Shown one piece after another: positions 31,728-40,326 of a stretch of DNA of 55,640 nt. The first letter of the stretch is position 1, and each line of letters opens with the position of its first letter. A model generated the notes under the pieces. That model worked only from the letters and a program-made list of their open reading frames with translations. It made no database searches and was not told the DNA's origin. This DNA comes from Solirubrobacterales bacterium (GTDB lineage Bacteria; Actinomycetota; Thermoleophilia; Solirubrobacterales; 70-9). The stretch is taken from the NCBI GenBank assembly GCA_017304845.1, contig JAFKLL010000022.1, positions 1 to 55,640 on the forward strand. The letters are read 5' to 3'. A program made the position numbers and the translations under genes.

Positions 31728-32000
31728 ATGGCCAAGAGCTCGAAAGCGAAGAAGGCCGGGATCGCGGTCGGCCTCGCCGGCCGCGCCTGGGAGTACGGCA
31801 GGAAGGTCGACTGGCCGGCGGTCTGGATGCGGGCCAAGTGGCTCAGCCACCACAGTCAGCGGCTCTACAACAACCTCACTCCGGCCGAGCGCAAGGAGTT
31901 CTTCGAGATGGTCGTCCCGACCAAGGCTTCCCGCCTTGTGGCCAAGGAGGACCGGGCCAGGGTCACCGAGCTGGTGACCAAGGCCTTCACCGGCAAGTAG
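31728..32000 (+). CDS. Small basic protein of unknown function
   Basis: 90 residues, basic, mostly predicted helical (WMRAKWLSHHSQRLYNNL, TPAERKEFFEMVV), with a Lys-rich start (MAKSSKAKKAGIAVG). No recognised domain; cytoplasmic. Divergent from the cysteine-containing exported protein and preceded by a leaderless-type -10. Probably a real gene given the start context and clean coding pattern. Confidence 0.65.
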   Translation: MAKSSKAKKAGIAVGLAGRAWEYGRKVDWPAVWMRAKWLSHHSQRLYNNLTPAERKEFFEMVVPTKASRLVAKEDRARVTELVTKAFTGK

Positions 32001-32062
32001 CCGAGGCCGGAGCCGGACGCCGACCGGACCGAGGCCCGGCCGACGTCCCACTCCCTACTGCT

Positions 32063-32500
32063 TCAGCCGCCGAGCTTGGCGAGGAGGCCGTTCAGATTCA
32101 GGCCTCCCAGCCCGCCCAGCTTGCCGAGGATCGACGAGAGATTGAAGCCATCCAGGCTCAGTCCGCCGGTGTTGCCGTTCGCCAGAGCCTTCAGCTTGGC
32201 GATGAGGTCAGCGGTGCTGCCAGTGCTCGGAACGCCCGAGCCGATGATACCCTTGGCCGCTGACGCGAGGCAGCTCACCAGACCCTTCGAGCTGGTCTGC
32301 TTGCTACATCCGTCGTAGGCCGCGACCGCCTTCGAGCAAAGCGACTTGACCGTCGCGTTGCCACTCTTGGCGCAGAGCGCGCTCAGCTCGGACGAGCTGG
32401 GGAGCTTCGGCGCCGGGGCGGCCTGTGCGGGAGCCGAGCCGATCGCGCAGGCGACGGCAGCGGCGGCGATGAAGGCACCAACCTTGGCTTTCAACTTCAT
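32063..32500 (-). CDS. Small secreted protein with four cysteines
   Basis: 145 residues with a classic signal peptide (KVGAFIAAAAVACAIGSAPAQA, cut after AQA). The mature N-terminal half has four cysteines (ALCAK, SLCSK, DGCSK, SCLAS) that could form two disulfides; the C-terminal half is Gly/Leu/Asn-rich and repetitive (LGGLGGLNLNGLLAKLGG). Family unknown. GAGGAGAGG precedes the ATG and TAGTTT at 32549-32544 (minus) is a likely -10, giving a leader of about 35 bases. Confidence 0.7.
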   Translation of the reverse strand: MKLKAKVGAFIAAAAVACAIGSAPAQAAPAPKLPSSSELSALCAKSGNATVKSLCSKAVAAYDGCSKQTSSKGLVSCLASAAKGIIGSGVPSTGSTADLIAKLKALANGNTGGLSLDGFNLSSILGKLGGLGGLNLNGLLAKLGG

Positions 32501-32699
32501 GTACCTCTCCTCTGGGTGTATCGGTTCTCCCTACCCGAGGACGAAACTAGCCGATTCGCGAACATCCGTTTCATAAAACTTTGCGTCTCAGGAACCGCCC
32601 TGTACCAGCCTCCGCCGGACCGGCCGGCGGCATGCGCGTTCGCGGAACCGAGGTCGTCGGCTTCATAACATTGCCGGTGGCTGCCCCAGAAAGGAAAAC
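32501..32699. promoter_or_regulatory. Divergent promoter region
   Basis: 199 bases between the small secreted protein and the siderophore-interacting protein. Minus strand: TAGTTT at 32549-32544. Plus strand: TAACAT at 32666-32671 followed by GAAAGGAAA before the TTG start. No clear iron-box palindrome was found. Confidence 0.4.
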
Positions 32700-33524
32700 T
32701 TGAGTCCTCGCACTCCGATCGTCGCCCGGGTCCACTCGACCCGTCCCCTCACCCCTCACATGATCCGCATCGTCCTCGATTCCGAACAACTCCGGGGGTT
32801 CCCGGTCGGTGAGTTCACCGACCACTACGTCAAGCTCCAGTTCCCGCCGCCGGGCGCCTCCTACTCCCCGCCCTTCGACCCGGCTCAGATCCGGGAGAGC
32901 CTCGGCAAGGACCAGTGGCACCGTCAGCGCACCTACACCGTGCGCGAAAGCGACCCCGAGGCCGGCCGGATCACGATCGACTTCGTCACCCATGGCGCGA
33001 CCGGCATCGCCGGTCCCTGGGCGGAGGCGGCGCGGCCCGGCGACCTGATCCAGCTGGTCGGCCCCGGTGGCGCCTACACGCCCGACCCGACCGCCGAGTG
33101 GCATCTGCTGGCCGGCGACGAGGCGGCGATCCCCGCGATCTCGGCCGCCCTGGAGCGGATCCCGGAGGGAACCGCCACCCATGTGATCATCGAGGTCGAG
33201 GACGAGAGCGAGCGCCAGCGGCTGCCGGTCCCGGCCGGCGTCGAGCCACTCTGGATCCACCGCGACGGCGAGCCCCACACCGACCGCGCCCGGGTCCTGG
33301 AGGCGGTCACGCGACTCGACCTGCCCGAGGGCCGGGGCCAGGCCTTCGTCCACGGCGAGGCGGACATGGTCCGCCAGGTACGCCGCCACCTGGTCAACGA
33401 CCGGGGCATGGAGCTGGAGGACCTCTCCGCGACCGGCTACTGGAAGTACCGCCGCACCGAGGAAGGCTGGCGAGAAGACAAGCCAGAGTGGAAGCGCCTC
33501 GCCCAGGAGGACGTGACGGCCTAG
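32700..33524 (+). CDS. Siderophore-interacting protein (ferric-siderophore reductase, ViuB/SIP family)
   Basis: 274 residues. The FAD-binding barrel holds QRTYTVRE (the RxYT flavin motif, about 80-87) and the C-terminal NAD(P)H-binding part has LLAGDEAAIPAIS (about 136-148) and the terminal GYWKYR motif. SIP proteins reduce imported ferric siderophores with NAD(P)H to free iron in the cytoplasm. The TTG start is set by AAAGGAAA just upstream. No siderophore importer is encoded next to it, so it may serve a transporter elsewhere. Confidence 0.92.
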   Translation: MSPRTPIVARVHSTRPLTPHMIRIVLDSEQLRGFPVGEFTDHYVKLQFPPPGASYSPPFDPAQIRESLGKDQWHRQRTYTVRESDPEAGRITIDFVTHGATGIAGPWAEAARPGDLIQLVGPGGAYTPDPTAEWHLLAGDEAAIPAISAALERIPEGTATHVIIEVEDESERQRLPVPAGVEPLWIHRDGEPHTDRARVLEAVTRLDLPEGRGQAFVHGEADMVRQVRRHLVNDRGMELEDLSATGYWKYRRTEEGWREDKPEWKRLAQEDVTA

Positions 33525-33554
33525 CCCCAGCGCCCGCCACGCCCACCCCCCACC

Positions 33555-33607
33555 AGAAATCCTGCTCAGAAACATACGCCGGGCGTATGTTTCTGAGCAG
33601 GATTTCT
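33555..33607. repeat. Perfect 53-bp palindrome, bidirectional terminator or mobile repeat
   Basis: Two 26-base arms (33555-33580 and 33582-33607) are exact reverse complements with a single G between. The outer ends read AGAAAT/ATTTCT and the centre GCCGGGC. It fills the gap between convergent genes and abuts the desaturase TAG stop (33610-33608). It could terminate both transcripts, but arms this long with no loop are unusual for a terminator. Confidence 0.9.
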
Positions 33608-34507
33608 CTATTTGGCGAGCTTTTCGGCCTGGCGTTCGGGGGAGATCCGGACCACCTTGCGGGCCAGGCCGAGCTTCTCCATGGTGGCGATCACCCAGGC
33701 GCTGGGGTCCAGCTCCCACTTCTTGAGGCCGTGCTTGGCCGAGCGGGGGAAGGCGTGGTGGTTGTGGTGCCAGGCCTCGCCCAGCGAGGGCAGGGCGAGC
33801 CAGAAGACGTTGGTGGACTGGTCGTCGACGTCGAAGCGGCGTGAGCCGAGGAAGTGGCAGACCGAGTTGATCGACCAGGTGATGTGGTGGACGAAGAAGA
33901 CCCGGACCAGCCCGCCCCAGAGGAAGCCACCGGCGGCCCCGGCCAGGGTGCCGGTGACCAGGTAGCCGAGGAAGGCCGGGATCAGCAGCCCGAGGACGAC
34001 CCAGAGCACGAACCAGTCGCTGATGAAGCGCATGCCCCTGTCCTCGTAGAGATCCCGCGCGTACTTCTGCTGGTCGGCCTTGCCGTGGTCGGTGAAGGTC
34101 CAGCCGACATGCGCGTGGAACAGCCCGGCGAGCACGCCCTTGACGCCGCCGTCATGGCCGACGTGGGGGCTGTGCGGGTCGCCCTCCTGGTCGGTGTGGG
34201 CGTGATGCTTGCGATGGTCGGCGACCCAGGTGTTGACCGGGCCCTGGACGGCCATCGAGCCCAGGATCGCGAACAGGTACTCGATCGGCTTGAAGGTCTG
34301 GAAGGAGCGATGGGTGAGCAGGCGGTGGAAGCCGACCGTGATGCCCAGTGCGGTGATCAGGTACATGACCACGAGGATGACCAGATCGGCCGCGGTGACG
34401 ATCTTGTTCCAGAACAGGATGATCGCGGCGATGGTCGCCAGGAAGGGGATCACCACCGCGAAGAGGTTCACCACCTTGTCCAGCGTGGGCATCTCATTCT
34501 GAGTCAT
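33608..34507 (-). CDS. Acyl-CoA/fatty acid desaturase (membrane di-iron)
   Basis: 299 residues with four hydrophobic helices and the three histidine boxes of delta-9-type desaturases: HRLLTH (HxxxxH, about 61-66), HRKHH (about 98-102) and HNHHA near residue 253. It introduces a cis double bond into an acyl chain at the membrane using O2 and an electron donor. The ATG at 34507 is 8 bases after TAGGGT; an in-frame ATG at 34537 would add 10 residues. Divergent from a PucR-type regulator, with an inverted repeat between them. Its product could feed the Cfa-type enzyme at 20.9-22.2 kb. Confidence 0.9.
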   Translation of the reverse strand: MTQNEMPTLDKVVNLFAVVIPFLATIAAIILFWNKIVTAADLVILVVMYLITALGITVGFHRLLTHRSFQTFKPIEYLFAILGSMAVQGPVNTWVADHRKHHAHTDQEGDPHSPHVGHDGGVKGVLAGLFHAHVGWTFTDHGKADQQKYARDLYEDRGMRFISDWFVLWVVLGLLIPAFLGYLVTGTLAGAAGGFLWGGLVRVFFVHHITWSINSVCHFLGSRRFDVDDQSTNVFWLALPSLGEAWHHNHHAFPRSAKHGLKKWELDPSAWVIATMEKLGLARKVVRISPERQAEKLAK

Positions 34508-34515
34508 GCACGGGA

Positions 34516-34521
34516 ACCCTA
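34516..34521 (-). promoter_or_regulatory. -10 element for the desaturase (leaderless)
   Basis: TAGGGT on the minus strand, 8 bases before the ATG chosen as start. Confidence 0.45.
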
Positions 34522-34574
34522 TGGTCACATAACTCATATTTCTTGGTCTGGGCCAAAGTTGTCTGCCGAAGTTG

Positions 34575-34592
34575 TTATAAGTTTTCTTATAA
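34575..34592. promoter_or_regulatory. Inverted repeat between desaturase and PucR-type regulator
   Basis: TTATAAG (34575-34581) and CTTATAA (34586-34592) flank TTTT. The AT-rich symmetric site lies in a GC-rich divergent promoter region, so it is a good operator candidate for the adjacent regulator. Confidence 0.55.
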
Positions 34593-34642
34593 GAACTCCA
34601 CGCCAAGAGCCCTGGAGGGACCTGAATCCCGGAGTCGCCGAC

Positions 34643-35758
34643 GTGATCGAGCCCGAGCTGTCGGGCATCGCCGGCGAGATCGTCGAGTCGATCGGCCGCG
34701 AGATCCCCGAGTACGCGCGGCCGCTGGAGGGCTCCTTCGGGCGCGGCGTGTACCGCGGGACGGGCGAGGCGCTAGACCAGTTCCTCGGGCTGATCCGGGA
34801 TCCCGACGCCGACCGTCGGGCCAGCCGGAAGGTCTACGTGATCCTCGGCCGGGGCGAGTTCCGCAACGGCCGTTCGCTCGACTCGCTCCAATCGGCCTAC
34901 CGGATCGGCGCCCGCATCGCCTGGCGCCGGATCGCCGCGGCCAGCCTCGAGGCCGGGCTCGACGGCAAGACCCTCAGCCTGCTGGCCGAATCGATCTTCG
35001 TCTACATCGACGAGCTCTCCGCCGACTCGACCGAGGGCTACGCCAGCGCCCAGTTCAAGCAGCAGGGCGCGCGGCTCCGGCGAGAGCGTCAGCTGGTCAC
35101 CCTGATGCTCCGCAAGCCCTTCCCGGACCGCCCCGAGTTCGAGCAGGCGGCCCGGGCCGCGACCTGGGAGATCCCGAAGTCCTTGGCGGCGCTGGCCTGT
35201 CACGAACGCGACCTGGCCGAGATCATCCGAGTCCTCCCCATCGGCGTGATCTCGGCCACGGTCGACGGACTCGGCTGCGTCCTGGTCCCCGACGCCGGCG
35301 GGCCGGGCCGGAGGAGGCAGCTGGCCGAGGGCATGGGCCGTCGGCTGGCCTGCCTCGGCAGCGACGTCCCGCCGACCGAGGCGGCCGAGTCCTGGGCCCT
35401 GGCCAAGATCGCCCTGACCGCGGTCGAGGCCGAGGCGCTGCCGGGCCCCGGGCTGATCCGGGCCGAAGAGCACCTCGTCGACCTCGCCCTCTTCAACAGC
35501 CGGGACCTGATCCGCAGGCTGCGCGCCCAGACCGTCGGCCCGCTCGACGACCTCACCCCCAAGGCCCGCGACCGGATGTCGGAGACCGCCCTCGCCTACG
35601 TCGAGCACGCCGGCAACGCGTCGGAGATGGCCCGCGCCCTCAACATCCACCCCCAGACCGCCCGCTACCGGGTGGCCCGCCTGCGGGAGCTCTTCGGCGA
35701 GGACCTCGACAGCCCCGACCGGCGGCTCGCGCTCGAGCTCTCGTTGCGGGCCCCCTGA
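34643..35758 (+). CDS. PucR/CdaR-family transcriptional regulator
   Basis: 371 residues. The N-terminal 170 residues are helical and match the regulator domain often seen in this family (RGEFRNGRSLDSLQSAYRIGARIAWRR region), and the C-terminal 50 residues are the PucR-type helix-turn-helix (ALAYVEHAGNASEMARALNI, then HPQTARYRVARLRELFG). I start at the GTG at 34643 because GGAG (34631-34634) lies 8 bases upstream; the longer open frame runs across the operator. It is divergent from the desaturase and probably controls it, possibly in response to membrane or fatty-acid state. Confidence 0.85.
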   Translation: MIEPELSGIAGEIVESIGREIPEYARPLEGSFGRGVYRGTGEALDQFLGLIRDPDADRRASRKVYVILGRGEFRNGRSLDSLQSAYRIGARIAWRRIAAASLEAGLDGKTLSLLAESIFVYIDELSADSTEGYASAQFKQQGARLRRERQLVTLMLRKPFPDRPEFEQAARAATWEIPKSLAALACHERDLAEIIRVLPIGVISATVDGLGCVLVPDAGGPGRRRQLAEGMGRRLACLGSDVPPTEAAESWALAKIALTAVEAEALPGPGLIRAEEHLVDLALFNSRDLIRRLRAQTVGPLDDLTPKARDRMSETALAYVEHAGNASEMARALNIHPQTARYRVARLRELFGEDLDSPDRRLALELSLRAP

Positions 35759-35763
35759 ACGAC

Positions 35764-35793
35764 GAGAGGCCGAGCCCGAAGGCCCGGCCTCTC
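35764..35793. terminator. Bidirectional terminator between convergent genes
   Basis: Arms GAGAGGCCG (35764-35772) and CGGCCTCTC (35785-35793), 12-base loop. It fills the 52-base gap between the PucR-type gene and the collagen-like gene. Confidence 0.65.
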
Positions 35794-35810
35794 TCGACAC
35801 GCGGTGTCCG

Positions 35811-36431
35811 TTACTGGACCGGGACCACGGTCAGGGTGCCGCTGGCCGCGCCGTTGGTGTCCTCCATCCCGCAACCCAGCGAGATCGAGGTGACGGTGTC
35901 GGTCGTCGTCACGTAGGTGATCGGGAGAGCGTTGCGCTGGTTGGCGCCGTTCGAGGTCCAGCTCGACGTCTCGCTGCTGCCGCCGCCGCTGTTCGACGAG
36001 ACGAAGCACTCCATCCGTCCCGACCCGAGAGCGAAGCCCCGGACCGTCGCGGTGATCATGTACTTGCCGGCCGGGACGTTGACCGTCCCCAGCCCGAGCT
36101 CGCCGCCATCCGGGATGTTGACGCTCCCGAAGTCCTCGAACTCGGGGCTGACGACTCCGTTCGCGCCGGGCGCGCCCTGATCGCCCTTCGGTCCCTGGGG
36201 GCCGGTCTGGCCGGTCTGCCCGCGCAGCGACTTGATGGTCGCCGGCGCGATCTTCGCCTTGGTGATCGTCTTGTTCTTGAGCTTCTTGCCGGGGATCGAG
36301 TTGTTCTTGATCTTCTTCCCGTTGATCAGGCCCGAGGCGGCGGTGGCGGTGCCGCCGAGGGCGATCATCAGGGCCAGCCCGGCCAGGACGGTCGCCAGAC
36401 GGGGCCGCTTGATCTGCTTCAGGTGTTGCAT
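35811..36431 (-). CDS. Exported protein with short collagen-like stretch
   Basis: 206 residues. A signal peptide (LATVLAGLALMIALGGTATA) is followed by the Lys/Asn-rich segment SGLINGKKIKNNSIPGKKLK common in exported actinobacterial proteins, then about eight Gly-X-Y triplets (GQTGQTGPQGPKGDQGAPGA), then a beta-rich C-terminal domain of about 110 residues. It is probably a surface or secreted trimeric protein. AGGAG is 8 bases before the ATG at 36431; a GTG at 36437 is too close to that site. Function unknown. Confidence 0.8.
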   Translation of the reverse strand: MQHLKQIKRPRLATVLAGLALMIALGGTATAASGLINGKKIKNNSIPGKKLKNKTITKAKIAPATIKSLRGQTGQTGPQGPKGDQGAPGANGVVSPEFEDFGSVNIPDGGELGLGTVNVPAGKYMITATVRGFALGSGRMECFVSSNSGGGSSETSSWTSNGANQRNALPITYVTTTDTVTSISLGCGMEDTNGAASGTLTVVPVQ

Positions 36432-36433
36432 TT

Positions 36434-36619
36434 TCACTTCTCCTCTTGTTTCTGGTCGGTTTCGCTGTCGTCCCGTGCCAGGGTCATCAACCTCGTGGCG
36501 AACTCGGTCCAGCCGCTGAACGGCAGCGATTTCCCCTGCCGGTCGCTCATCTCGCCGTGGATCGATTCGCGTTGCGGATCGATCTCGCAGCGGAGCTCGA
36601 TGTGGTGAACTCGGGACAT
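36434..36619 (-). CDS. Small conserved-looking protein, 61 residues
   Basis: Begins SRVHHIELRCEIDPQRESIH, then GKSLPFSGWTEFATRLMTLA and an acidic Gln/Glu/Lys tail. The alternating pattern (beta strand, GxxxPFSGWxEF, helix) resembles small proteins I recall from related actinobacteria, but I cannot name a family. It lies between the LuxR-type regulator and the collagen-like gene, ending 2 bases before the latter's ATG, so they are likely co-transcribed. Confidence 0.6.
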   Translation of the reverse strand: MSRVHHIELRCEIDPQRESIHGEMSDRQGKSLPFSGWTEFATRLMTLARDDSETDQKQEEK

Positions 36620-36700
36620 GGGGGCAGCCTGAAGCGGAACCGCCCGGACCTCATGGGGGTGGGTACCCCTGTCTTCACCCCTGGGGGAGTCTGCTCCGCT

Positions 36701-39496
36701 CTACAGAGCGGCGGCGAGATCGCGCCTCGAGGCGATCCCGAGCTTGGCGTAGACCCGAGTCAGGTGGTTCTCCACCGTCTTCGGGGTGACGAAGAGCTCC
36801 TCGGCGATCTCCCGATTGGTCCTGCCGCCGGCCGCGTACTCGGCTACCCGGCGCTCGGAGGCCGTCAACTCGTCGAAGGCCAGCCTCCTGGGCGCGGCGC
36901 CCGAGACTTCCAGCTCCCGGGCGGCGACCGCCGCGGTTAGCCTGGCGCCGGCCGTGCCCGCCACCTCCAGCCCGGCCTCCAACTCGGCCTGGCCGTCTTT
37001 CTTGCGGCCCGACCTGAGCAGGGCGATCCCCAGCTCGACCCGGGCCTTGGCCTCCTCGGTGGCCAGGGACGAACCGGCCAGGGTCTCGACCGCGGCGTCC
37101 ATGCGCTCCACTCTCGACTCGACCGGGCCGGCCAGGGCGAAGGCCCGGTGGGCGATCCCCATCGCGCCCGGGCGCCCCCACCACTCGGCCCACTCGAGAT
37201 GCTCGGTCGCCAGCCGGTCGGCCTCGTCGCTGTAGCCGCCGCGGGCGATGCTCCGGGCCAGCAGGGCGCGCCAGGAGAGCGCCTTCATCGAACGCCCCGA
37301 ACGGTCGTCCTCCTCGAGCGGCGCGACGTCGACCCGCACCGCCTCGAGATCTCCCTGCGCCTCATGCAGCACGGCCCGGCCCCACGGCACCCAGCGCAGC
37401 ACGGTCGGCCCGCCCGGCCCGTGCTCGATGCCGCCCGCGACCAGTTCCTCCTGCGCCTCCTCGAGCCGGCCCTGCTCGGTCAGCGCCCGCACCCTGAAAG
37501 AGGCGTTGACCGGGACCATGATCGGCGGGATGCCGCCGGCTGCCGCGGCCCGGGCATCGACCTCCGCGTCGCCCGGCCTACCCTCGTTCATGGCCAGTAC
37601 CGAGCGGCAGCCCAGCGCGCCGGCCCGGGCGAAGGCGGAACCGCGCCGGCGGCCGTCGGCCAGGGCCTGCTCGATCGTCGTCCTCGCCTCCGAGAACGCC
37701 TCGCAGGTCAGCAGCGAGTAGGTCGCCATGTACCAGGCCAGGGACTCCGAAGTGTCCTCGGCGATCATCCGCCCGTTGCCCAGGGCGCGGGTCGCCAGCT
37801 CGATCACCTGGTCGGGATGCGCGCCGGTCGCATGCTCCTCCTGCGAGAGCAGCCCGAGGATGGTGCGCTCGGCCGGGGTCCGCCCTTCGACCCCGAGATG
37901 CCGCTTCAGGTCCACCCCCGAGTCCGAGCCGGTCAGCCAGGCCAGGGTGGCGAGATCGGCCTCCAGCTGGAGCGCGCCGTCGCTGTCGCCGAGCTCGGCC
38001 AGCGCCGCGGTGACCAGGTCCCTCGCCCCGTCCATGCCGCCGGAGGCGAAGGCGGCGAAGGCCCGGTCGCGGTGGACGTCGATCCGCCGCTCGGCCCCGG
38101 TCAGCCCCTGGAGCGCCTCGTCGAGATGGCGCATGCCGGTCGCGAAGTCACCGCCACGGACCTCGGCCCGACCCAGCTCGGCCACCACCTTCGGCCGTTC
38201 CGCCGCGGTGGGCGGCTCGGCCAGGGCCCGCCGCAGATGGCCGGCCGCGGTCTCGGGAGCCCCGCTCAGCCGGGCCCGTTCGGCCGTCCGCCGCAGCAGC
38301 GACACGGTCTCCGCCTCGCCGTTGGGCTCGCCGTTCAGCGCATGGACGAGCAGGGCCTCGTCGGAGGCTCCCTCGGCGGCAAGGATCTCCAGGGTCCGCC
38401 GGTGCAGGACCGCCCGGGCCGAGGCCGGGATGTCGTCCGAGATCGCCGCCTGGACCAGGGGGTGGCTCAGCTTGATCGGCCTCACCCCGTCGACCAGCCC
38501 CGAGGCGATCAGGGTGTCGGCCGCCCGCTCGGCCTCGTCGGTGTCCAGGCCGGCGATCGCCATCGCGTGGCGGAGCTCCCCCTCCCCGCCGAGCGTGGCC
38601 AGGGCCTGGGCGAGCCGACGGGGCGGGTCGCCCAGCGCGCCGAGTCGCATCAGCAGGGTGCGGCGGACCGCGGTCGGGTCGGCGTCCAGCACCTGGTCGG
38701 GCGAGAGCGCGGTCGGGTCCTCATGCGACCCGGCCAGCTCGCGGGCCAGCTCCGTCGCGAAGAACGGGTTGCCGGCGGTGGCGCGGAGGGCCGCCTCGGC
38801 CAGCTCCGGCGAGACCGTCTCGACCCCGAAGGCGTCGGAGAGGACCTGGCCCACCGCCTGCGCGGAGAGGGGCCTGGGCCGGACGAACCGGGCGCCGGCC
38901 TGCTCGAAGACCGGCCCCATCACCTGGGACTTCGAGAGCGGCTCGTCGTCCCGCACCCCGGCCAGCATCGCGATCGGATGACCCTCGACCCGATGCGCGA
39001 GATAGGCGGAGGTGGCGAGCGAGGCGCCGTCGCCCCAATGGGCGTCGTCGAAGATCGCCAGGATCGGGCCTCGCTCCGCCAGGTTGACGGTGAGCCAGTA
39101 GAAGCCGTGGAGCAGGTTCTCCGAGCCGTCACGGCCCGGCCCGGGGTCGGCGGGCAGGTCGGAGAAGCCGAGCGCCGCCCCGGCCGGCGCCGCCGGCCCG
39201 GCCAGCAGACGGGCCCGTTCGTCCGGGTCGGCCTCGACCAGGACCCGCTCGACCATCTGCCTGACCACGCCGTACTCCACATCCTGCTCGAGGACCCCGC
39301 CCCGGCCGGAGATCACGGTCATGCCCCGCTTCCGCGCCTCGGCGATCGTGGCCCTGATCAGGGTCGTCTTGCCGATCCCGGCAGGCCCCTCGACGACCAG
39401 CAGCGAACCGAATCCGTCGCAGGCCTGATCGAGCTGGGCGGTCATCTCGCCCAACTCTCTCTCCCTCTCCAAGAGCACCCGCCCGACCGAAGACAT
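36701..39496 (-). CDS. Large ATPase-LuxR transcriptional regulator (LAL/MalT-like)
   Basis: 931 residues. An AAA/NACHT-like ATPase module begins near residue 30: Walker A VEGPAGIGKTTLI and Walker B ILAIFDDAHWGD (about 147-158). The middle 500 residues are a helical repeat region of TPR type (ALLxxxA patterns). The C-terminal 60 residues are a LuxR helix-turn-helix (ELTASERRVAEYAAGG, NREIAEELFVTPKTVENHL). Such proteins integrate a ligand or protein signal and activate transcription. The ATG is 9 bases after TAGTAT. Targets are unknown; the divergent TetR/enoyl-CoA hydratase genes are the nearest candidates. Confidence 0.9.
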   Translation of the reverse strand: MSSVGRVLLERERELGEMTAQLDQACDGFGSLLVVEGPAGIGKTTLIRATIAEARKRGMTVISGRGGVLEQDVEYGVVRQMVERVLVEADPDERARLLAGPAAPAGAALGFSDLPADPGPGRDGSENLLHGFYWLTVNLAERGPILAIFDDAHWGDGASLATSAYLAHRVEGHPIAMLAGVRDDEPLSKSQVMGPVFEQAGARFVRPRPLSAQAVGQVLSDAFGVETVSPELAEAALRATAGNPFFATELARELAGSHEDPTALSPDQVLDADPTAVRRTLLMRLGALGDPPRRLAQALATLGGEGELRHAMAIAGLDTDEAERAADTLIASGLVDGVRPIKLSHPLVQAAISDDIPASARAVLHRRTLEILAAEGASDEALLVHALNGEPNGEAETVSLLRRTAERARLSGAPETAAGHLRRALAEPPTAAERPKVVAELGRAEVRGGDFATGMRHLDEALQGLTGAERRIDVHRDRAFAAFASGGMDGARDLVTAALAELGDSDGALQLEADLATLAWLTGSDSGVDLKRHLGVEGRTPAERTILGLLSQEEHATGAHPDQVIELATRALGNGRMIAEDTSESLAWYMATYSLLTCEAFSEARTTIEQALADGRRRGSAFARAGALGCRSVLAMNEGRPGDAEVDARAAAAGGIPPIMVPVNASFRVRALTEQGRLEEAQEELVAGGIEHGPGGPTVLRWVPWGRAVLHEAQGDLEAVRVDVAPLEEDDRSGRSMKALSWRALLARSIARGGYSDEADRLATEHLEWAEWWGRPGAMGIAHRAFALAGPVESRVERMDAAVETLAGSSLATEEAKARVELGIALLRSGRKKDGQAELEAGLEVAGTAGARLTAAVAARELEVSGAAPRRLAFDELTASERRVAEYAAGGRTNREIAEELFVTPKTVENHLTRVYAKLGIASRRDLAAAL

Positions 39497-39505
39497 CAGG
39501 CCCCA

Positions 39506-39511
39506 ATACTA
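39506..39511 (-). promoter_or_regulatory. -10 element for the LuxR-type regulator (leaderless)
   Basis: TAGTAT on the minus strand, 9 bases before the ATG. Confidence 0.45.
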
Positions 39512-39624
39512 AGCCGGGGGGTCCGCACCCATTTTTCTACACCTGTACGGTTTCTCTTGAGTGGAACCGAAGGCCGCCGGGTAGCAGGAGGAGAACCGGG
39601 CCACAGGCAAAGGAGGAACTCAGA

Positions 39625-40323
39625 TTGACCCGATTGGCAGCCGGGCGCAGCACCCATTTGGAACCGGAAGAGATCGCAACCGAGACTCTCAGGCTTTTCG
39701 ACGAGGGTGGCGATCCGAGCATCAGACAGTTGGCGGTCGCGTTGAACGTGACCCCGTCGGCGATCTATCACCACTACTCGTCGCGGGCCGAGATCGTCCA
39801 GGCAGCGGTCGAGCTGGTCTGGCGCGAGGTCTTGACCGAGGCGACCGCCCAGCTGGGCAACCCCTTCGAGGCCGATCCGACCGAGGTCCTCGTGACCCTC
39901 GGGATGGTCGCGAGGCAGGCTTTCATCCGCCATCACTCGATCACCCCGTACATGGCCGCCATCCCGCGCTCGGACGAGCTCTCGGCCGCCGGCATGTCGA
40001 TCTTCGCCAACGTCTTCGAACGGCTCGGCGTCTCCGGCCCGGAGGCCGGTGAGGCGTTCCACTACTACGCCAGCTACTGCCTCGGCACCTCGCTCTACGC
40101 AGCGAGCCGGCTGACCGCCAACGAGTCGTTGGGGACCGGGCGTCCCGGTCACGAGGAGCTGGAGGAGCATCGGGTCAAGGCGGGGTTGGATTCGACCTCG
40201 AGCCCCGAGACCCGGGCCGCGCTGGACGCGATCCTCGACCTCTCCGAGATCGACCCCGAGCGGGACGACGCCCTCTTCGAGGCGGGCCTGCGGCAGATCC
40301 TCGGCGTGTACGCGAAGGCCTGA
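39625..40323 (+). CDS. TetR-family transcriptional regulator
   Basis: 232 residues. The N-terminal helix-turn-helix reads SIRQLAVALNVTPSAIYHHYSSRAEIV in the TetR pattern (about residues 31-57), and the C-terminal domain is helical. The start is a TTG, 7 bases after a strong AAAGGAGGA site at 39609-39617. It lies 3 bases before the enoyl-CoA hydratase gene, so both form an operon and the regulator probably responds to an acyl-CoA or related ligand. Divergent from the ATPase-LuxR gene. Confidence 0.88.
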   Translation: MTRLAAGRSTHLEPEEIATETLRLFDEGGDPSIRQLAVALNVTPSAIYHHYSSRAEIVQAAVELVWREVLTEATAQLGNPFEADPTEVLVTLGMVARQAFIRHHSITPYMAAIPRSDELSAAGMSIFANVFERLGVSGPEAGEAFHYYASYCLGTSLYAASRLTANESLGTGRPGHEELEEHRVKAGLDSTSSPETRAALDAILDLSEIDPERDDALFEAGLRQILGVYAKA

Positions 40324-40326
40324 GCC

